From: an archaeon
GTDB taxonomy: Archaea; Methanobacteriota; Methanobacteria; Methanobacteriales; Methanobacteriaceae
DNA: 6,418 nt
NCBI GenBank assembly: GCA_024409145.1
Contig: JAKSUF010000084.1
Span: 1 to 6,418, forward strand
Direction of reading: 5' to 3'
Shown piece after piece: positions 5,198 to 6,418 of the stretch (positions are counted from its first letter, which is position 1; each line of letters opens with the position of its first letter). The notes below the pieces were generated by a model. The model worked only from the letters and a program-made list of their open reading frames with translations. It did no database searches and was not told the DNA's origin. The position numbers were made by a program, and so were the translations under genes.

Positions 5198-6184
5198 ATG
5201 GTAAATATTCCTAATTTAAAAAGAGGTATTGCTAATGATATAACTGAAACTATGGGTAATACTCCTCTTGTAAGATTAAATAACTTAACTAAAGATTTAG
5301 AAGCTGAAGTTTTAGTAAAATTAGAATCTTTTAATCCTGTAAGTAGTGTAAAAGATAGACTTGCTATTGCATTAATTGAAGATGCTGAGGAGAAAGGTCT
5401 TTTAAAAGAAGGTTCTGTAATCATTGAGCCTACTAGTGGTAATACTGGAATTGGTCTTGGTTTTGTTGCAGCAACAAAAGGATATAAATTAATATTAACT
5501 ATGCCTGAAACTATGTCATTAGAAAGAAGAAAACTTTTAGCGATTTTTGGTGCTGAAATTGTTCTTACTCCTGGATCTGAAGGTATGGGTGGAGCAATAG
5601 CTAAAGCAGAAGAATTACTTGAAAAAACTCCTAATTCTTTTTCACCTAAACAATTTGAAAATGAAGCTAATGTGGGTATTCATTATAAAACAACTGGTCC
5701 TGAAATATTAAGAGATACTGATGGAAAAGTTGATATATTTGTCTCAGCTGCTGGAACTGGAGGTACTGTAACTGGTGTATCTAAAGCTTTAAAAGAAGCT
5801 AAACCTGAAGTAAAAACAGTAGTTGTTGAACCATTCACTTCTCAGACATTAGGTAAAGGTGAAAAAGGACCTCATAAAATCCAAGGTATTGGTCCTGGTT
5901 TTGTTCCAGATATAATAGATATGGATCTTATTGATGAAGTTTTCCCAGTAAAAGATGAAGATGCAGGTTCTACTCTTTTAAAATTAGCTAAATATGAAGG
6001 TATTCTTGCAGGAATTACTTCTGGTGCTGCAACTTGGACTGCTATTCAATTAGCTAAACGTCCAGAAAATAAAGGAAAAACTATTGTTGCAATTTTACCA
6101 GATACTGGAGAAAGATACTTATCTACTGAATGGGTATTTAAAGAGTTATATGATGAATATGGGGAAGAAATATTTCCAAATTAA
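5198..6184 (+). CDS. cysK: Cysteine synthase (O-acetylserine sulfhydrylase), PLP fold type II
   Basis: The enzyme makes cysteine from O-acetylserine and sulfide in the cytoplasm. At 328 residues it is slightly longer than typical bacterial CysK (about 310-325) because of some ten extra N-terminal residues before ITETMGNTPLVRL. Visible motifs are the PLP lysine K52 in NPVSSVKDR, the substrate loop TSGNT (79-83), QFENEAN (152-158), the PLP-phosphate loop GTGGT (186-190), KIQGIGPGFVP (227-237), SGAA with Ser275 binding the pyridine nitrogen, and PDTGERYLS (301-309). All residues needed for catalysis appear present. The acceptor could instead be O-phosphoserine, as in some archaeal homologues; sequence inspection does not settle this. 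It follows metY on the same strand, probably with its own promoter. Cystathionine beta-synthase is less likely given the CysK motifs and the lack of a regulatory domain. Confidence 0.93.
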   Translation: MVNIPNLKRGIANDITETMGNTPLVRLNNLTKDLEAEVLVKLESFNPVSSVKDRLAIALIEDAEEKGLLKEGSVIIEPTSGNTGIGLGFVAATKGYKLILTMPETMSLERRKLLAIFGAEIVLTPGSEGMGGAIAKAEELLEKTPNSFSPKQFENEANVGIHYKTTGPEILRDTDGKVDIFVSAAGTGGTVTGVSKALKEAKPEVKTVVVEPFTSQTLGKGEKGPHKIQGIGPGFVPDIIDMDLIDEVFPVKDEDAGSTLLKLAKYEGILAGITSGAATWTAIQLAKRPENKGKTIVAILPDTGERYLSTEWVFKELYDEYGEEIFPN

Positions 6185-6212
6185 TTTTAATTCAAGTTAA
6201 ATAAAATTTAAT

Positions 6213-6268
6213 ATTTATTTCTTATATTTTTTAATTCTCTTATTTCTTTAGTTTTAGTTCTTTTGTTC
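6213..6268 (+). terminator. T-rich terminator region after cysK
   Basis: Starting about 30 bases after the cysK stop, the plus strand carries repeated runs of three to six T residues without a GC stem, the usual archaeal termination signal. The remaining DNA to 6418 stays T-rich, includes a six-C run at 6337-6342 and a 10-bp palindrome at 6378-6387, and holds no convincing gene. Confidence 0.45.
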
Positions 6269-6418
6269 TATTGCTATTAGATTATTATCATGTTATTTTT
6301 AATTTTCATTTTATGTTTTTTATTTTATTTTATTTTCCCCCCATTTTATAATTATTTCATAAATTGAATTTTTAAAGTATCATGATATTTTTCTATGTAA
6401 TTTTTTTATAATAGTTTA

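Noticed and set aside
4999..5424. Minus-strand open frame of 141 codons across the metY-cysK gap and the 5' end of cysK
   Set aside because: It overlaps the strongly supported cysK gene, has a low-complexity Ile/Asn/Tyr-rich tail from AT-rich DNA and resembles no known protein; it is an antisense shadow.
6275..6288. 14-base match (TATTAGATTATTAT) to 3543-3556
   Set aside because: Low-complexity AT sequence in two intergenic regions; the flanks do not match and chance is a sufficient explanation.
6337..6342. Run of six C residues in T-rich DNA after cysK
   Set aside because: It is striking by composition, but no paired G-run, gene start or repeat partner is visible, so no function can be supported.
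6378..6387. 10-bp palindrome TATCATGATA near the right edge
   Set aside because: Short, AT-rich and without an adjacent gene in the window to give it meaning; it may belong to a feature beyond the edge.

Overview
The window looks like chromosomal DNA from a very AT-rich methanogenic archaeon, most likely a gut-type member of the Methanobacteriales (Methanosphaera or Methanobrevibacter). This is inferred from four things. The base composition is very low in G+C. Start sites carry the archaeal ribosome-binding motif (A)GGTGAT. Promoters are of the archaeal type, with an A-rich BRE followed by TTTATATA and no bacterial -35/-10 pair. One palindrome matches the methanogen nitrogen-regulator (NrpR) consensus GGAA-N6-TTCC. 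No mobile element, CRISPR array, tRNA or rRNA is visible.

Layout. At the left edge a small unrecognised 74-residue protein is encoded on the minus strand (101-325). It diverges from ddh (504-1484, plus), which encodes meso-diaminopimelate dehydrogenase. The ddh promoter (TATA 422-429) is followed by an 18-bp palindrome (461-478) placed like an NrpR operator. A T-rich terminator follows ddh. Next comes a two-gene unit: a metal-dependent amidohydrolase that starts with TTG (1659-2456), then 31 bases later a zinc-type cation diffusion facilitator exporter (2488-3393). That unit ends in T-rich DNA containing seven perfect 8-bp AGTTTTTT repeats.

The right half is devoted to sulfide assimilation. 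The O-acetylhomoserine sulfhydrylase gene (metY type, 3686-5002) has a long, unusual control region. Two identical 16-bp palindromes, TATAACAATTGTTATA, lie 101 bp apart, each on or next to a TATA-like element, and between them is an inverted repeat followed by a T-rich stretch. Downstream, a cysteine synthase gene (cysK type, 5198-6184) has its own AT-rich intergenic region with short direct and inverted repeats but no copy of that palindrome.

How the genes fit together. Ddh fixes ammonia directly into meso-diaminopimelate, the lysine precursor. MetY and CysK fix sulfide into homocysteine and cysteine. The window therefore groups amino-acid biosynthesis steps that take up inorganic N or S, with a metal-handling pair between them. 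The enzymes belong to well-known families. The least explained material is in the intergenic DNA: the candidate NrpR site at ddh and the paired palindromes with a possible attenuator before metY.
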